Shown: one piece after another, positions 1 to 12,400 of the stretch | Layout: every line of letters starts with the position of its first letter | Position numbering within the stretch: position 1 is the stretch's first letter | Origin: Parus major | Lineage: Eukaryota; Chordata; Aves; Passeriformes; Paridae | NCBI RefSeq assembly: GCF_001522545.3 | Contig: NC_031792.1 | Span: forward strand, 310,001-374,000 | DNA length: 64,000 bases | Direction: 5' to 3' | Notes under the pieces: generated by a model | Told to the model about the DNA's origin: nothing | Databases searched by the model: none | The model's input: only the letters and a program-made list of their open reading frames with translations | Position numbers and translations under genes: made by a program

Positions 1-560
1 AATGTCTAACAGCACCACGAGGCCAAGGCCGGCGGTGGGCACAGGCACGGCTGGGTGGTGCTGGCAGCACCCGCTTGGCCCAGCTGCAGCCTGCGGTGTT
101 GTGCGGTTTGCCACAGCACAAAAGGAGAGCAGGCGCTGCCGTTAATGTAGTCAGTAAATAAATAAAGGAGGGCTTAAGCTTAGTGTACAGCAATCAGTCG
201 GGAACTACAGGATAATTAACACAGCGGGGGGCCGGACGGCTCTGCAGGCAGGTTTAAATGAACGAGTTCACTTTCATTGAGGCAAACTTGCTCTGCTCCC
301 TGGTGAGCCACATGGGCAGGCGGCAGCACGGGCAGTGCGCTGTGGATGCTCCCTGCCCATGGGAACACTGACATTCCAGGGAGACCCCCCCACTCCCTGG
401 GGCTGGTTTAGGGACAGGACCTCCTCAACTTCCCCCGCAGAGCAGGCACCCCCCAAACTCACCACTCGGCTCACCCCAAGCTTCTGGAATGCATCCTTCC
501 TCCACCTCCTCCTCTTCCTCCTCCTCCTCCTCCTCTTGACTGGCACAGGAATGGGAGACA
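1..560. other. Flanking DNA 3' of ZBTB16, no gene seen
   Basis: No ORF with recognisable similarity was found. Plus-strand AATAAA words at 157-162 and 161-166 lie in TAAATAAATAAAGG. They are not linked to any visible convergent gene, so they are not called as a transcript end. A C/T triplet repeat lies at the right edge. Confidence 0.6.
495..537. repeat. CTC/CCT-rich simple repeat
   Basis: About 40 bp of CTC/CCT triplets on the plus strand, just beyond the inferred ZBTB16 poly(A) site. Confidence 0.85.
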
Positions 561-584
561 GCAGGCTGAGACAACAGAATTAAC

Positions 585-590
585 TTTATT
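585..590 (-). promoter_or_regulatory. ZBTB16: Probable ZBTB16 poly(A) signal AATAAA
   Basis: The minus strand reads AACCAATAAAGTTAATTCTG and is followed by a T/G/C-rich stretch (GTTGTCTCAGCCTGCTGTC) that suits a downstream element. Upstream sequence is A/T-rich as in typical mRNA ends. Beyond it the composition changes to GC-rich flanking DNA. Confidence 0.6.
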
Positions 591-953
591 GGTTGTTTTT
601 TTGTTTTCTAACTGCAGATTCAAGGTATACAACTGAACATTGCTATTTTCCTTATGAGACTTATAAATAAAAATACAAAAAATGTTCACTACAAAAAAAT
701 CTACCGTTAGTAGGATGTAAAAAATATTCTCTTTGCTATAGAAGGCACGAACTTCACTTAGTGACACATGGAGAGAAAAAAACCTGCAGCAGTATATTCT
801 TCTTTTTTTTTTTTTGTCTTTTTTTTTTTCCTCTGTCAGAAACACTGAAGTCTTACAAAGAAATGCATCTGAATCTACACAGAACGAAGGCAGATGCAGA
901 GAGCTGCAACTAGGAGACACCACAACTGGGTTTTTTTTTTTTTTTTCTTTTTC

Positions 954-959
954 TTTATT
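954..959 (-). promoter_or_regulatory. ZBTB16: Alternative poly(A) signal AATAAA
   Basis: AATAAA on the minus strand inside an A-rich context. It could give a 3' UTR about 370 nt shorter than the signal at 585-590. It is a weaker call because the surroundings are homopolymeric. Confidence 0.35.
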
Positions 960-1307
960 TTTCAGGAAACTTTTAGCTAACGGCATCTGTGGCTAGAGGA
1001 CAGAAAGAGGACTCGCAAGCAGAACCGCAGGGGAGCAAACGGTGAGACAGGAAAAGTCGTACAAAAAATAGGAGCCGATAGATACTCTGAGAAAACCAAA
1101 GGGGAACTTGGGCACCTTCTGCGCCCAGGCTCAGAGAGGTGCTGAGGTAGACGGAACGAGGACAGCGACGGACCCGAACCACGAGCGGCAACACAGAGCA
1201 ACGGGACGGGCAGGCGGGCGCTCACAACACTGACAACAAGCCAGGGGAGAGGGAGCCCGGGACCACGGGGCCCCGTGCGGCGCTTGGTCCTCACTGCTAT
1301 GATACAC

Positions 1308-1333
1308 ATATATATACTTATATATATATATAT
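1308..1333. repeat. (TA)n dinucleotide repeat
   Basis: About 26 bp of TA with one interruption, within the inferred 3' UTR. Confidence 0.9.
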
Positions 1334-3267
1334 GGAGGGGTGGCGGGGGCTGCGCCACGGCCAACAGTGCGGGGACGTGCGCCCGGGGTACAGCAGCATC
1401 ACTCCAACGCTGACCCCAACACTGTTGCAGTGGGGGCTGTGTCTCTGAGGGAGAGGGATGGTGAGATGGAAGGGGAGGTTAAAGCAAAAAAAAAAAAAAA
1501 AAGCCACATGAGCTCGGCCACGTGCTCCGTGGCACCCATGTCTGGCAGTGCCAGGACACCACGGGGACCTGCCGTGCACACGCCAAAAATTGCAGCAACT
1601 TTCTGTGTGAAAGAACTGTTTTCTTTTTTTAATGTTTTTCTGTTTTTTTCTTAGGCACAACAATTAAACGAGCCGTTCTCCACAGTCACATCCCAGATTG
1701 TACAGCAGCGGTGTCCGCCCTGCACAGAGCAGCAATGCTCCCGTGCGCAGAGGCACACACACGTGCAAAGCCGGACTGGGGCGCGAGGGAGGATGCTGCT
1801 CCCACAGCCGTATCCCTGCTTGGCACCAGGAGAGGTGGGAAGAGCACCCCAAACCCAGAGGGGCCATCAGTGTCCCTCCAAACTGTATCCAGACACTGTT
1901 CCCCCCCCTCCCCAGCCCCTTTCCCCCCCTTTTCACCCAAACGCAGCAAAATGACAAAAAAAGAGCCACGGGATGGACCCACCAAGCCCGAGGCTGCGCA
2001 GGAGAAACACAACAAAAACAAACACAAGAGGTAGCTTCAGAACAAACACCCCCAGCCCCATGGGGCCAGGCAAAAAATACCAGTTTTGGTAAGGATAATG
2101 CACAACAGGAGGCTGGCAGGGACACCACTGTCCCACCACCTCTCCACCACCAATGCTGGGCACGTGGCTGGTGCACCCCAGCCATGCCACCCCCTGTCCC
2201 TCCCAAATCAATAAAAGCTCATGAGGTCACAAAAAAACGAGGTAATTTCAAGTAAAATGTGCTAAACGCGGAAATATTCCAAAAGAAAGTTCAAAAAAAC
2301 CCAAACAAAAAGCAAAAAAAAGCGGCGAGCAAAGCCGCCTGCCACTGGGCACCCCTTACTTGTGGGCTCCTGCGGCTGAGGGCTGGGCAAAAAACCCCAC
2401 ATTGGCACCTTCCAGGTGCCCCAAATCAGCAGAAGTAAAGAGGATCCCTGCATTCGGAGTGATGCCACACACTAACAGCTCCAACGCTGGCACTGACTGC
2501 ACATCACCAAACCAACTGCATCTCCCCACGGGGGGCTTCACCCTTGCCTCAGAAAGGCAGGGAAGGAGGGAGAAATGCATAGAGAGGTCTTTGGTCATGG
2601 GGAGAGCAGCAGCCTCCTGTGCCCCCTGAGCCCACCTGGACACCAGGCAACACCTCAAGGCAGCCTGGATCACAGTTGGCTCCCTGTCCCAAACACCTCC
2701 TCTGGCCAGGATCCCCTCAGGATGCTCTTGGCAAAGCACTTGTGGCTCACAGGGTACTGTCCTGTCCTGCCTGTGATGATGCAGCCTGGGAGCACGAGAA
2801 CCTGCCAGAATAGGGCCCAAGCCCCACATGGGAGCTCGGGTCCTCTGCAGGGCATCCATGGCCGGGTCTACACAGTGACAGAGGACACCAGGAATTAAAG
2901 CCTTCCCAGAGAACTAGCTGTACACACACTTTCAGGGAAGCGCCTCTTTCCTACATGGTCTTCCCAGCAGCACCAGTGGCCAATGCCAAGGGTGACAGAG
3001 GGCCTGGCTGGGGGCTGCAAAGGGTGCAATCTGCCCTGCAGCAAGGGTGAAAGGGCAGCAGGTGCATGAGCAGCTGGGACAGCAGTGTGGATGGGGCTGG
3101 GGAAGGGGCCGGTGCATCCCCTGCTCCAGCATGAGCTGCAGGATCCTTCCAGCGAGAAGAAACAAATGAGAACTGAAAACAAACAAGGCCATGGATGCTG
3201 CGGGTTTGGTGGGATTTTTTTGCCCAGTCATCTGCCACTTGGCCCTGCTGCCCCTCTGCCTCCTCCC

Positions 3268-3497
3268 TTAGACGTAGCAGAGGTAGAGATAGGTCTTCTC
3301 TATCCGCCAGTCGGTGGGGATCTCCTCTGGTTTGTGGCCCTTCATGTGCTTCTGCATGGCGGAGAGGCTGGGGCAGTACTCCAGGCAGATGGTGCACTGG
3401 TAGGGGGAGGCGCCATTGTGGGTCCGAAGGTGTTTGATCATGGCCGAGTAGTCCCGGGAGCGCTGGTGGCACAGCTTGCACTCGAAGGGCTTCTCGC
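3268..3497 (-). CDS. ZBTB16: ZBTB16 exon 7 coding part: fingers 8 and 9 and C terminus
   Basis: From acceptor CCCACAG|GCGAGA this exon encodes finger 8 (C604, C607, H620, H624), finger 9 (C632, C635, H648, H652) and the conserved C-terminal tail [13 protein letters not shown], then TAA at 3270-3268. Substitutions I notice against recalled human sequence are Leu636, Ala644 and Thr659, all outside the zinc ligands. The 3' UTR follows without a break. Confidence 0.97.
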
Positions 3498-6400
3498 CTG
3501 TGGGATATGGGGATACAGGGGTGTCAGCAGGGGCCCAGGGCCTCCGGGTGCAAATCAACTGCCCGGCATGGACGCTGCCGCAGTGGGCACAGCCGATAGC
3601 CAAGTAATGAACGGCAGAACCGACGGGACTATTGATCCCCTATTTACAGCAGTTACGTGCCGGCGCATCGGGGTTTCGCTATCCCTGGCTGCTGCCCTGG
3701 TCCACATGCCAGCCTTTGCGCTGGGGGACCGGTCTGTCATTGCCAGCCTCACCACAGACACCCCAGCATGTACCTGTGTGGACTCGGTAGTGGGTCTCCA
3801 GCTGGTGTTTGAGGCTGAACTTCTTCCCACAGCCGTTGCACTCATAGGGCTTCTCACCGGTGTGGATGCGCTTGTGGCCCTTCAGTGTGCTCTCGTCCCG
3901 GAAGCAGCTGCCGCAGAACTCACACTCGTAGGGGTGGTCGCCTGCAAGCACATGTGGGGGTCAGGGCTGCCGTGACTGCTGTGCCACACCAAAAACAGCT
4001 CCCCAGCCTTTTTACCCCGGGCAGCCGTCCTGGGGACAGAGCATCCCGGTTTCCACAGTGCAGTGTGCTGTCCCTTCATGCCTGTACAGACGGAATGCTC
4101 AGGTCCGTGGCATGGTAGAGAGACTGGAGCGTGCTGCAACCCTCCCTCACCAATTGCCAGGTTTTTCGCCCAGCAGAGCCAGCACAGACCCAGCCCTGGG
4201 TATCTCCCACACTCCAGACCAGGCAGCTGATAAATGAACTCTGGTTCGGCACCAAAGGCAGAATGATTTGAAGGAAAGGTGAGGGCTCCAGCTACTTATT
4301 TATTACAGCCGCGGAGGCAAGGACAATAAAGATAGATTGATCGTCCGAGACTTTGTTCATGAATATTTAAATATTACTGATTTGTCTTGTCACTGTAATT
4401 ACAATTTCTCTGTGCCGCATATCCTACAAGCACAGTTTATGGTAAAGAATGGCGAACTGTATTTCACTTGTCCTGCTGCAGATGTGCGGAGCTGCCAAGC
4501 GTGTAATGTTCCCCGCATTTCATACATTTTCTTCAGCTGTGAAGGCTTAAGTCATCCACAATGACCTACGTTTTTTCATTATCCCCGTGTCAAACTGCAC
4601 TCGTGCCTGGGCATAAATTGTCCTTCTCGTTATATACTCACATGCCTGTGCTTTCGCTTCCTCTTTGAAATGATATTTTACTCTCTCCCCATTTGCCGCA
4701 GCCCAGTGCTGCGGCCCCTCGCCCCCTCCCGCAGCTGCTGCCTGGGCACCTGGGGGGAGGAGGATGCTCAGGATGCAGTTTGGAGCCCCCCTCCAAAGGC
4801 ACTGCAGGCAGTGGGCTGTTGTTGACTTTCCCCTCCCCATGCCCAGTTCCAAACTGCCACTTTGGCTTTTGATCCCACAGTCAGAGACAGCAATTTTTCA
4901 GCCAGAGGCAGCCAGTATTTCCATCCGCCCACTTTTCAGGGGAGCCTGAGCCCATGGAGCACCCTGGCCCTGGGACAAGCGGGAGCATCCTGCAGCTGTG
5001 CAGGATGGCACCACGTGGCACGATTAAATGCTCCTAAAGCGCTGATGATCCAGTGTTTTTTCACAGCCGGGAGCTACTAAAGCGGCAGAGGTTGGGGTGG
5101 GACACGCGCAGCCCGACCCGCAGCCCAGGTCACCGGATTACTGGCTATAAATAGCTCCAGCGCTCAGCATTAACATGCTTATCATAGACACACGATTCCC
5201 ATTTCCCACATCGGGAGCCCTAGCCCACGTGTGGGTCTGGCAGCTGCCAGCCACTGGCTGGACAGGGCAACCCTCCCTGACACCACCCACACAACCCCCA
5301 GCAGCCACCTTTATGTCCCTTTTGGAGATTGTGTGCATGGCCCCTGCCTGACAAGAGAAAGAAGGGACATCCCTACTCAGAATATGTTTTGTTTCCTGTC
5401 ACTAACAGCAGTGGTGGCAGTGAGGGTGCTCCCACCTGTGTGGGCAAAGGATGGGTGAGGAATGCTTCACCCAGGCAGCTGTGAAGATCTGTGGCACTGG
5501 CTGTGATCCTGCAGGCTCCTGCTCATCCCTGAAGAATCATCTCCTTCAGGGGTGTTTTGTGACTGGCTCAGAATGATGGTGCCGATTGTGTGGCCAGGAC
5601 CACGGAGCTGCCCAGGGATGCTGTCGGAGGAGCTGAGGACACGGTGTGGGCTCTTTGAGGACACGGTGTAAGGCGGCCAAGCTGTGCTCTCCCGCTCAGC
5701 AATCCTGCAGCCAAGCCCTGCCCCAGCAGGGCCACGGCAGCACCAGCTACACGTAGCGCAGGTCGCCCTAATCCCATTAGGGCCGAGCACCAGCTGATTA
5801 TGTGCATCTACCGCCATAAGCTGATGAGGCGGATATGATCGCACACCCCCTAAGAAGGTCACGTGCCACCTCAGACCAGATCAACTTATTACACACAGCT
5901 TTTTCTTTTTTTTTTCTGTTTTGTTTTGCAAATCCACGCCACTTAGTCACCTCCACGCTTTTAATACAAATCACCTTTCTTCCCCCCATTTCTTTTTTAC
6001 GCCCGGGGAAGGAGCACGTCCTGGCTGCCCCAGCCCCGAGTCCCCACGGGGGTGCTGCCGTACCTGTGTGGGAGCGCAGGTGTCTCTTGAGTGCGGTGTG
6101 GCTGGGGAAGGTGCGGTTGCACTCGCTGCAGATGTAGCTGCGCACCCCGGCGTGCACCTCCATGTGCTGCTGCAGGGCGCTCTGCGTCTGAAACCGCTTG
6201 CCGCACAGCAGGCAGAAAACGGCCATGTCTGTACCTGTGGGAGAGGGAGAGACCCTGCTTAGGTACTGCCTGGCACCCCAGCCCGCTGTCCCATCACCCC
6301 ACTGTCTGGGGGTCCCCACGCCCACGTGGCAGCAGGGATGCTCTGGCAGCAGAAGGGACCCCAAGAGCTGCAGGGCTCTGGGTGTCATTGCAAGTCCCAG

Positions 6401-9400
6401 CAGCAGGACCCTGGTCACCCTAACCCTGCTGAGACTGGCCCTCTGAGGGGAACAGCTGAAGAGGAGAAATTGCTCTTATTGCATTGAAGGCAGTGGGGAG
6501 CCCTGGTGATGCTGAGGGATGCCCAAACACAAGGCAGCTATTGGGTGATCACCGCATCCCCACACACCTGTGAGAGCTGCTGAGCTCAGACCTTGTGATG
6601 TCCCAGGGAAAGGGGACCCCAAGAAGCACCCCACAAAGCTGCCCTGGGGAGGAGGAGACAGGATGTGAGAGGGCAACGTGCCCACCCTTGTGCTGTGTGT
6701 GACCCCCAGCCCCAAGGCAGATCCAAGCTCCAGACTATCGCTCTTGGGTACAAACCTGGCTGCAGCAACACAACAGGGACAAAACCCCAACCCAGGTGCT
6801 CGTACCCGTCCATAAACATCTCAGATCTCTACGCTGTTAAACAGTTTGTTTTCGCTTATGCATAGCTGATTGTTCAGAACTGTGAGTCACTGCAAATTGT
6901 ATTACGCAGGGAGATTAAGCAAATAAATGCTCGCTTTTTGGAGACATTAAAATGTGAGGACTATGGAAATAAAATTAGCTAGAAAATTGTATTAGCAATT
7001 CATTAGCAGCACAAGATGTTCAAGGTAACCAACAAATCCATGCAGCCTTCAGGAACAGCAGGGGCAGAGGGCTGCTTTCCACACTGCCAAAATCCAACCC
7101 CAGGGAGACCACCAGGACCACAGCACCATGGGGCAGGGACATGATGGGCAACAGCACTGTCAGCGCCATGGTCCTGCCTGGCGTGCAGGCAGGTGACAGG
7201 GAAGGATGGTCCTGGGCAGACCCACACCTCCAGACTGGGAACCATGCACAAGGGGCATCCCGAGAGCATCTCAGTTCGCACTGTCACCTGCTCTGGCATT
7301 GTGCCATCACCCACCCAGGTGTGGTGGCACATGGCGGGCAGCTCTGCCCTGCTGGGGATGCAGGAGCTGCCTGGGGGGATGCTCAATCTCAGCTTTGCAA
7401 TGAGCTACCCAAAAATGCTCTGAAATCAGAAAAAAACCCAGTGAAATGGGAATAAAAGCAGCAAGAGAGGTGGCCCCACACAGGAGCTGCCTTTCTCCCT
7501 CTGCAGGGATTTATCCCGGGGGGTTGCAGGCTCATGTGCCCCCCATGCAGCTGAGGACAAAACGCCCCCGAGAGAAAAAAAAAAAATTAAAAAAAGGGAA
7601 AAAAAAAAAAAAAAAGCAGGCAGCCCCGAACGGGCAGTGCGAAGCAAATCCCAAGAGGTATGTGGCCCCGCGGCCCTCGGCGGCCCCGGCGGTGACAGCA
7701 GGACGGGTCAAAGGTCCCCGGGGCTGAGCCCCCAGCGCCGCGGCCAGCTGCGGAGCGGAGGCCCCGGCCGGCGGGACGCCGGCCCCGATAAATCTGCCGC
7801 CAGCAGCCCCCGCTGGGGCCGGGGACAATGGGCTCCCGTGGGGGCGGAGGGCAGGACAATGCTGCTGGGCCGGCGCGCGGGGCCGTAACAAATCCTCCCT
7901 GGCACCGTAGGGCCCTCATTTGTGAAACTAATTGGCCCCCGCTTGAAAAAAAAAAAAAATGGGCTGACTCCAGCAGCCACAGTGACGGGGACGAGCTGCC
8001 TTGTGCATGCACGGGGGGACAAGGCTGCTCGCTGGAGCTGGGCATCCCCCAGGTGCTGCTTCCTGAGACCTGCAAAGGGCCGCTTCTAATTCCTTTTTTT
8101 TTTTTTTTTTTTCCTTCACGTAATGTATCAGTAAATAAACGCCCCAGACTGGGAGGTCGGTGAGTAGCGGCCCTAGCGTGTGAAGGCACACGGTTCCAGT
8201 TGTGCTCTGAGAGCAGAGCATCTGTGTCACACAAAGGCTGCTAGCGGCGGGGCGCAGAGGTGGAGGATGTGGGAGATGGCCCTGCATCCCGGCATGGAGC
8301 CCAGCAGTGCGACACGGAGCTCGGGCAGGTGACATTCTCCAGCAGGCACGGGGGCGCGGCACACCGGGCTCTGCTGGGCACCCTCCCACTGCCAGCCTTC
8401 AAGTTGCTCCATTTGTTTCTAGGCTACATGTCAACTATGTCACGCCTTTGGAGAAAAGACGGAAGTGGGAAAAAATGGCAAAACACTTGTGAGGGTGCCA
8501 CATTGGGTGCCACGGGACTCAGCCCTGTGTCCTGTCCTGAGCGCATTCCTGGGCTCCAGCCACAGAAGCCCCGAGCCAGCCCTCAGCCACAGGAAGAAAA
8601 ATCACCCCTGATAAAGAAATGCTGCCGCCCCAAATCAGTGAGAGACGGATTTATTCATTTCCCTGACATTTTAATGGTTTCTCCCCTTTTTGCGGGAAGA
8701 TGATTACAAATTAAGCAGCATTTAAACGCTTTTTACTGTCAACAATTAAAAGGGGTGAAGGCGGGCGAGCAATTCATTCCCCGGGAAACGCGCTGGCTCT
8801 CGGCGGGCGCCGACGGCCCTTCCCTCTACTGTACACTGCACAATGGCCCCGAGCGCGCCATTAATTTTGCAGGACGTTCAAAAGCAAATTAAAATATAAA
8901 AAGCCCCTGGGCACAAAGATAGATACCAAGGGAGGGGGCAGCGTAGGTCAAGCTCGCTGAATTGAAGTCTTAGCAACTGGGGACGTTTAAGCACAGCCCC
9001 GCACGCCGCATTCAGCTGCCACCTTTGCCCACTACCCCTGGTTTCTGTGTCCCTGCCAGACCCAGCGCTGCGCCAGCAGCTGAAAGCCCCTAGCGGGGCA
9101 GCTGTTAGCACTGCCACAGGGTTCCGAGGTGGAAGCTGGACTGATTTGGGTGTGTTAGGTGCTCTTTTAGTAAGTGTGTTGGCCACATCTTGCAGGGTCT
9201 TTTTAAATACGAGGTGGTCCCAAAACTGATTTTTAGGGGAGGGATGCTTGATGCAGGGAGGGAAAACCCTATGGCTGCAAGTCTGGAGATGCACATCCCT
9301 GTTCTCCAGCAGCTTCATCCCAAAGCAGCGCAATCGGCAGGGACGTGATGACGAGCGAGATGCGGTGTGTGACAGCGCGCCCCGTCCGAGTCACAGCGAG

Positions 9401-12400
9401 GGATGCTGCGGCACCGCCCCCCGCCCGCTGCCTCTGCCAGAGCAGGAATTAAACTAAAAACCGGCGTGGCGACGGGTGAGGGAGGCAGGGTGGGGTGGGT
9501 CTCCCTCGGCACTGGGCTCTGGTGAAGTTTATGGATGCGGGAGGTGCACCGCAGGAGAAAGGCGACACGTCCCCTTTAAAAGGAAATATAATTTACAGTG
9601 TGCAGCCAGGCGGGCCATAGTTTCAATCTCGTTTACTATAGAGAAAACTCTGCTAGCTGTTCTCTATCCCACAAATCCGATTTAATCAGACAAGCCAGCC
9701 AGCGTGGCTTGAAGTAAAAACGGATAATTAGTAAACAGAGAGCTACTTCAGTGCTTCATTGGCATTCGAGCCGGGCTAGTGTGTCGCATTTAAAATGCAG
9801 TCTGATGAAGTTTACAAAATCAAACCATTTGTTACTCCTATTGAAGAGGCTTCAGGCCACTTGCAATTAAATTGGAATTAGTGCTTAGAATGAGATACAG
9901 CAAATTCATACTAAAAAGGGATCTGACTTTCAGACATTTGACTTCAAGTTTTTCCCCCCATGCTAGAGCACGCGTGTGTGGTGTGTGTTCTGGCCTGCCG
10001 GCGCCCCAGTGCCCCTGGCAGCACTGCCAAGGCAGACCTGCTGTGTGGCTGGGGAATGGGGTGACTTGGGGATGCTGTGGCAGCAGGGGAGGGGGGACAA
10101 AGGGAGCACTGCCACTATGCCACTAAGCAATCCCTGCTGAGCCCCAGCACGGTGGCAGCACGGGCTGGCAGTCCCCAGGCATGTGGTGCTGTGCAAACCA
10201 AACTGCCCCTCCCTGAGTTCTCTTCATAATGCTGCCATCTTTCCCTGCCTGTCCTCAGACCCATGCTATCAGACTTGAAAAATGAGCCATCCACCGTTCA
10301 AATAATCAGGAACACGGAATGAAAGGCTGTGGAGGGGCACACTAGGAAGGCTCCAGCATTATCACAGGCATGAGCATGCTCCCATCAAAGGATGCTGACA
10401 AAGCCTGTTGCTGCCTCATGCACACACCCTAAAACCCCCAAACCCTTGGCTCAAGTCCTGATAATTCAGGGTCTTCCACAAGGCTCCCTCCTTCACTCTT
10501 CATGTTTAACATCATCTCTTACATGGTGCATGTCCCAGAGGTGACCTGACACTGCTGCTGTCCTTACAACAAAGGTGAACGGCTCCAAAACATCCTGGCC
10601 ATGCAAAGCAGGAGCCCAAAGGCTCTTGGCACTCCTGAGATAAGACTTCAGGGACATCTGATGATTTCTGTCAGCATGTCAAAGGCTCTCTACCAGCCTC
10701 TACCTCCCAGCCAACACTGCTGGCTGCTCCTGCAGGGGAAGCTGCAGGCAAGTGTGCAGGAACTGCAGCACTGGGGAGGAAGGTGCCATTGGCAATGATG
10801 GCCAGAGAGAGAACCCTCCCTTTCAGCCCCGTCTGCAGGAAGGCTGGGAGAGGCAACAGTGCTGGCAAGGGGCACATTGCCTGGAGCATCCCTGTCACGG
10901 CTCCAGCGCCCAAGCTCAGGCACAGCTGGCCTGAAGGTGCCCAGCTCAGCTTGACATGAGGGACCCTGGGATTACTGAGCACATCCTGCTGTCATCGAGT
11001 TGGAAAGCGGGCACCAGCACAGGCCTGGGGACACTGGTGGTAGCACCAGCACTGAGGCTGCATTTTGCCCCAGGATACGGGTGGATGCATGTGCCAGGTA
11101 AGAAAATCAATTCAGTTTGGGTGTCTGTTTTCAGGATTATTATGAAACCCAAAGTGGTGTTTTTGGTGGCAGCACTGAAGTGCACCCACAGGCAGGTGCA
11201 AAGGAGCCCTCCCTGAATGCTGCTGTTGGGACACAACACCTGCAGATGCCTGCCTGGATGTAGGGGTGCTGTGCAGAGCCGTGTTGTGTGGTGCCGCCTG
11301 CTCCTGTACTACTGAGAGGTGATGGCATTCATTATTGTGCTGAGTCAAACAGCCCCTACAACCTTCACAGTTCAGTGGAGAAAGGGGGAAAACCCCCATA
11401 AGATAAACACAGGAAATGCGTGCATTTTGTGCCAGAGTCACCAAATCATCCCAGTTTCAAAGGCTGCCTCTGGACTCCACAGCTTGGCTTCTGTGCTAAT
11501 TAACATCTTAATGGAAGGCAACTTCTCCCAAGGGGGCATTTGTTTGATTCTTATTATTTACTTAGAGATAGCACAGCTTTCTTCCCAACTTTAACTGACT
11601 ATGGAAAATTAATTCTTAAAAAGCAGCCAATGCTGCCTGCTCTCCTGCCCCTGCTGGTTTTCCTCCTGGGCTGGATGCGGACACTCCGGCTGCAACAGGA
11701 GGGCAGGGCAAGCTTCTGGCACTACCTGCTGCCTCCATGCCAGCTCACCCTTTTACACACACCAAGGAAAACCCTGGCATTTCAGAGCAGTTGTACAACA
11801 TTGACCTTGCAAGCACAGGGGATTAACAAACCCCCCAAAATAAACGCCTCGTTTTTTGCTCCTGCAGTGATGCACAGGGCTGCTTCCCACCCAGCCACAC
11901 TCCTGCTCTCCCCATTTCCCAGAGCAGGATGCACATGGAGGATGTATGGGATGCTGGTGCCCGCAGCAGCCTGGGCAATGGGTGCCAGGCCCTGAGCTGC
12001 AGCTCTGGCATGGGCAGCTCATGCCTGCTGGGGGTGATTTATTCCAGGGGCCATCTGGACCTGGGGAACAAAGTGGTCCCGTATCCTCATGAACTGGCTC
12101 ATTAGTCACACCCTCGTAGCTTGACCTTTCTGTCTTCCTTTAAGTATGGTGGGACAAGAGCATCCCCTTCTCGCCTCCCTTTCGGCGGCTCGTTGCTCCC
12201 CCATGCCCAGTTGGTGGCACCTTGTGCCTTCCCCACCACCCTCCATCTCCATCACTGTCACCATCACCATCACCTTCCCTCACCGTGTTCGCTGCGATTG
12301 CTCAGGCAAAGCGATTACGAGGGCACGTGCGGGGAGGGAAGGAGCCAGGCGACGATTAGCGGCGGTGGCTTTATGGCAACAGGCACACAACTCATTCGTT

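Larger units (their letters stand above)
565..3267 (-). other. ZBTB16: ZBTB16 3' UTR (approximate extent)
   Basis: From the stop codon to a probable cleavage site near 560-570 is about 2.7 kb, if no 3' UTR intron exists. The proximal part (1680-3260) is GC- and C-rich. The distal part (590-1650) is AT-rich with poly(A) and poly(T) runs, a TA-repeat (1308-1333) and, on the sense strand, a TGTATTTTTATTTATAAG segment resembling AU-rich or cytoplasmic-polyadenylation-type elements. Any ORFs here are random. The end is inferred from the poly(A) signal alone. Confidence 0.6.

Noticed and set aside
157..166. Plus-strand AATAAA words as the end of a convergent gene
   Set aside because: No plus-strand coding sequence or other transcript evidence precedes them; they are part of a short AAAT run.
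977..1663. 228-codon minus-strand ORF in the 3' UTR
   Set aside because: It is low-complexity (Ser/Pro/Phe from poly-pyrimidine tracts) with no similarity, and lies downstream of the ZBTB16 stop codon.
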